Source: JALNZF01 sp964447405
GTDB lineage: Bacteria; Nitrospirota; UBA9217
Assembly (NCBI GenBank): GCA_964447405.1
Contig: CAYUSP010000002.1
Span: 558,001-622,000 of the forward strand
Reading direction: 5' to 3'
DNA: 64,000 nt
Shown: piece after piece, positions 62,478-64,000 of the stretch
Layout: each line of letters starts with the position of its first letter
Position numbering within the stretch: position 1 is the first letter of the stretch
Translations under genes and position numbers: made by a program
The notes under the pieces: generated by a model
The model's input: only the letters and a program-made list of their open reading frames with translations
Told to the model about the DNA's origin: nothing
Database searches by the model: none

Positions 62478-63074
62478 ATGAGCATATCAGTTCGCATATT
62501 CTCTGATTACATCTGACCATTCTGTTACATCGGCAAGGGACTTGTCGAACGGCTCCAGAAGGAATTTGATCTCCGTGTGGAATGGCTCGGCATCGAGATC
62601 CATCCTGAAACACCTCCGGAAGGCATGCCGATCGGACGGATGTTCCGGCCCGAAGACACCAAAGGCATGATGAAGAACCTGCGCGCCATGGGTGCGCCTT
62701 TCGGGATCATCTTCTCCGATATCACCAGGATCTCCAACTCCCGGCTTGCGCTGCAGGCGGCCGAGTTCAGCCGGGAGCAGGGCAGGTTCGACGTATTCCA
62801 TGACGCGGTACTGCAGGCGTATTTTTCCGCAGGCCTGGACATCGGCGATCGTGAAGTGATCTCACAGCTGGGCAGGGACGCTGGCCTCGACATCCCGGCG
62901 CTGGATGACGCGCTGGAGAAGGGGACGTACCTGCCGAACCTGAAAAAGATGCAGCAAGAGGCTGCACAAGCCGGCGTGACCGGCGTTCCGACGTATCTTC
63001 TCGGAGGAGAGAGAACCATCGTCGGTGTCCAACCCATCGAAGTGTTCCGGAACACGCTCCGATCGCTGGTGTGA
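62478..63074 (+). CDS. DsbA/FrnE-family oxidoreductase with selenocysteine (UxxC)
   Basis: 198 aa from the ATG at 62478 (SD AAAGGGG). TGA at 62514-62516 is codon 13, in FSDYI-U-PFCYIGKGLVERL, where FrnE/DsbA proteins have CPFC. Downstream the same frame gives a complete FrnE-like thioredoxin fold with helical insert and the cis-Pro loop GVTGVPTYLL. A SECIS-like hairpin follows the UGA. Without readthrough the gene would be called from 62577 and lose its active site. Sec-containing DsbA/FrnE-like proteins are known in other bacteria. Confidence 0.88.
62517..62547 (+). promoter_or_regulatory. bSECIS-like hairpin in the DsbA-family gene
   Basis: CGGCAAG (62531-62537) pairs with CUUGUCG (62541-62547), including one G-U, around a GGA loop (or GGGAC if the last pair opens). 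The loop starts 21 nt after the UGA and has G in its first positions, as bacterial SECIS elements require. Confidence 0.7.
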
Positions 63075-63286
63075 TGGGGAACAGCTGATGGTCGAGCGCA
63101 GGCAACGGGTTTTTGTGCTCTACTCGTACACTGGTCGAGCCCTTACACGCGTGATCAAGAGCCGAAAAGTAAAAGATATCCTGACCGCCGCTATTCGATA
63201 ACCATGTCCCATCGAAAGCTTTACAAAGAAAGTCCGCGCGCAGAAATGGGGTCCGGCGGGAGTATGCGATTGGCAGGGGGGAACTG

Positions 63287-64000
63287 ATGAGCGATACATT
63301 GCCACTGCATGCGCTTAATGACAAGGATCCGCATCAGCAGATCGTCATGGTCGTGGATGCCCGGCCCATGCGGCAGTTCTATACCAGCATCTTCCTGCAG
63401 CGGTTCAAGTACCAGGTCATCATGGCCAAGACAGCGGAGGACGCCCTGCTTTTTCTGGGACTGACCGTTCCGCTGGTGGTCATCGCAAATTATGACCTTC
63501 CGCGGCTGACCGGGCTTGAGCTATTGAAACGGATGAAGAACGAGCGAAGGACGCGAAACGTCCCCTTCATTGTCTACACATCCAACCGGTCGCCGGAGGT
63601 CCAGCAGGCCTGCGAAGAGGCCGGATGCTCCGCGTTCCTGCGCCATCCCTGCAGCCTCGAAGACCTGTATAAAACAGTGCAAGAGGCCATCCAGTCGAAG
63701 CCCCGCCGCTTTGTCCGCCTTACCACAGCCCTTGATGTGGTCGTGGGGGATGATCGGTCAGCGGCCGGCGCACGCTACGATCTCATCACCGCCATCTCGG
63801 AGCGGGGCATGTTCGTAAACACTGCAGTGCCCCTCGCGATCGGCAAGATCCTTTCCTTTACTTTTCACCTGCCCAACGCGCCGGGCTGGTTCATCCGCGT
63901 TGAGGGGCAGGTGCTGTTCAGCCACTTTGGCGCAGAAAAACGCAAGATCCCGGGTATGGCTGTCAAGTTCCTGCAGATCGGCGACCAGGAGCGCGAGTTT
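63287..64000 (+). CDS. Receiver-PilZ protein, 3' end cut by window edge
   Basis: 238 codons are visible. Residues of about 15-135 are a receiver-like domain in which the phospho-Asp position reads ANYDLP, so Asp is replaced by Asn; phosphorylation is unlikely. From about 145 a PilZ domain follows (RRFVRL and SERGMFVNT, the c-di-GMP-binding RxxxR and D/SxSxxG-type motifs). Strong SD (GGGGGG) before ATG 63287. Confidence 0.8.
   Translation, partial: MSDTLPLHALNDKDPHQQIVMVVDARPMRQFYTSIFLQRFKYQVIMAKTAEDALLFLGLTVPLVVIANYDLPRLTGLELLKRMKNERRTRNVPFIVYTSNRSPEVQQACEEAGCSAFLRHPCSLEDLYKTVQEAIQSKPRRFVRLTTALDVVVGDDRSAAGARYDLITAISERGMFVNTAVPLAIGKILSFTFHLPNAPGWFIRVEGQVLFSHFGAEKRKIPGMAVKFLQIGDQEREF

Noticed and set aside
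1..64000. CRISPR arrays, tRNA and rRNA genes, insertion sequences
   Set aside because: No regular direct repeats with spacers, no cloverleaf with GTTC-type arms, no rRNA stretches and no transposase frames were seen on either strand.

Overview
The window looks like chromosome from a Gram-negative, anaerobic-type bacterium of about 55% GC. The signs are lipobox lipoproteins, RlpA, corrinoid methyl transfer, Hdr-type iron-sulfur proteins, many two-component genes and UGA recoding as selenocysteine. The locus mnmE-mnmG-rsmG-parA-parB-bactofilin is the arrangement often seen near replication origins. The gene mix suggests Nitrospirota or Desulfobacterota; this is an inference with low confidence.

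Region 1 (1-11850, minus strand) is a corrinoid methyl-transfer cluster. It runs: receiver-like protein, zinc-motif UroD-family methyltransferase, CMD protein, MtrH-like methyltransferase, second UroD-family methyltransferase, corrinoid protein, QueG-like Fe-S protein, ASKHA/RamA-type corrinoid activator, small protein, HdrE-like and HdrD-like subunits, and a cysteate-synthase-like enzyme cut by the window edge. The core fits an O-demethylase or methyltransferase system. The cysteate-synthase-like and HdrDE-like genes raise the possibility of a bacterial coenzyme-M-like thiol.

Region 2 (12477-22156) holds a CobW-type GTPase, a broken XRE antitoxin, a propeller lipoprotein, an NtrC/kinase pair, a substrate-binding-like protein, a Dabb protein, RlpA and a receiver protein. 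Region 3 (22204-30238) has purL followed by an accessory patch: HigBA, a small membrane protein, a 561-aa protein of unknown function and VapBC. Two attC-like hairpins there suggest integron cassettes without an integrase. Region 4 (30403-38884) is the chromosome-partition and tRNA-modification locus, with a Clp1-type P-loop gene lying between two parS palindromes.

Region 5 (38995-64000) is mostly single genes and short operons: pgi, an aminotransferase, trmB, a run from a FlK thioesterase to a DapF homologue, an MBL hydrolase, DHH and QueG-like proteins, two ankyrin proteins, a DsbA-family protein and a receiver-PilZ protein.

The most striking result is two genes hidden by in-frame TGA codons. 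At 44216-44920 an alkylmercury-lyase (MerB)-like protein carries two TGA codons, at exactly the positions of the two catalytic cysteines of MerB. Each is followed, 17-19 nt downstream, by a hairpin with a GGUC loop like the E. coli fdhF SECIS. At 62478-63074 a DsbA/FrnE-like protein has TGA at the first cysteine of its CxxC motif, also followed by a SECIS-like hairpin. Other notable points are a DapF homologue with both catalytic cysteines replaced by serine, a chorismate mutase-GNAT fusion, and several families of dispersed intergenic inverted repeats.
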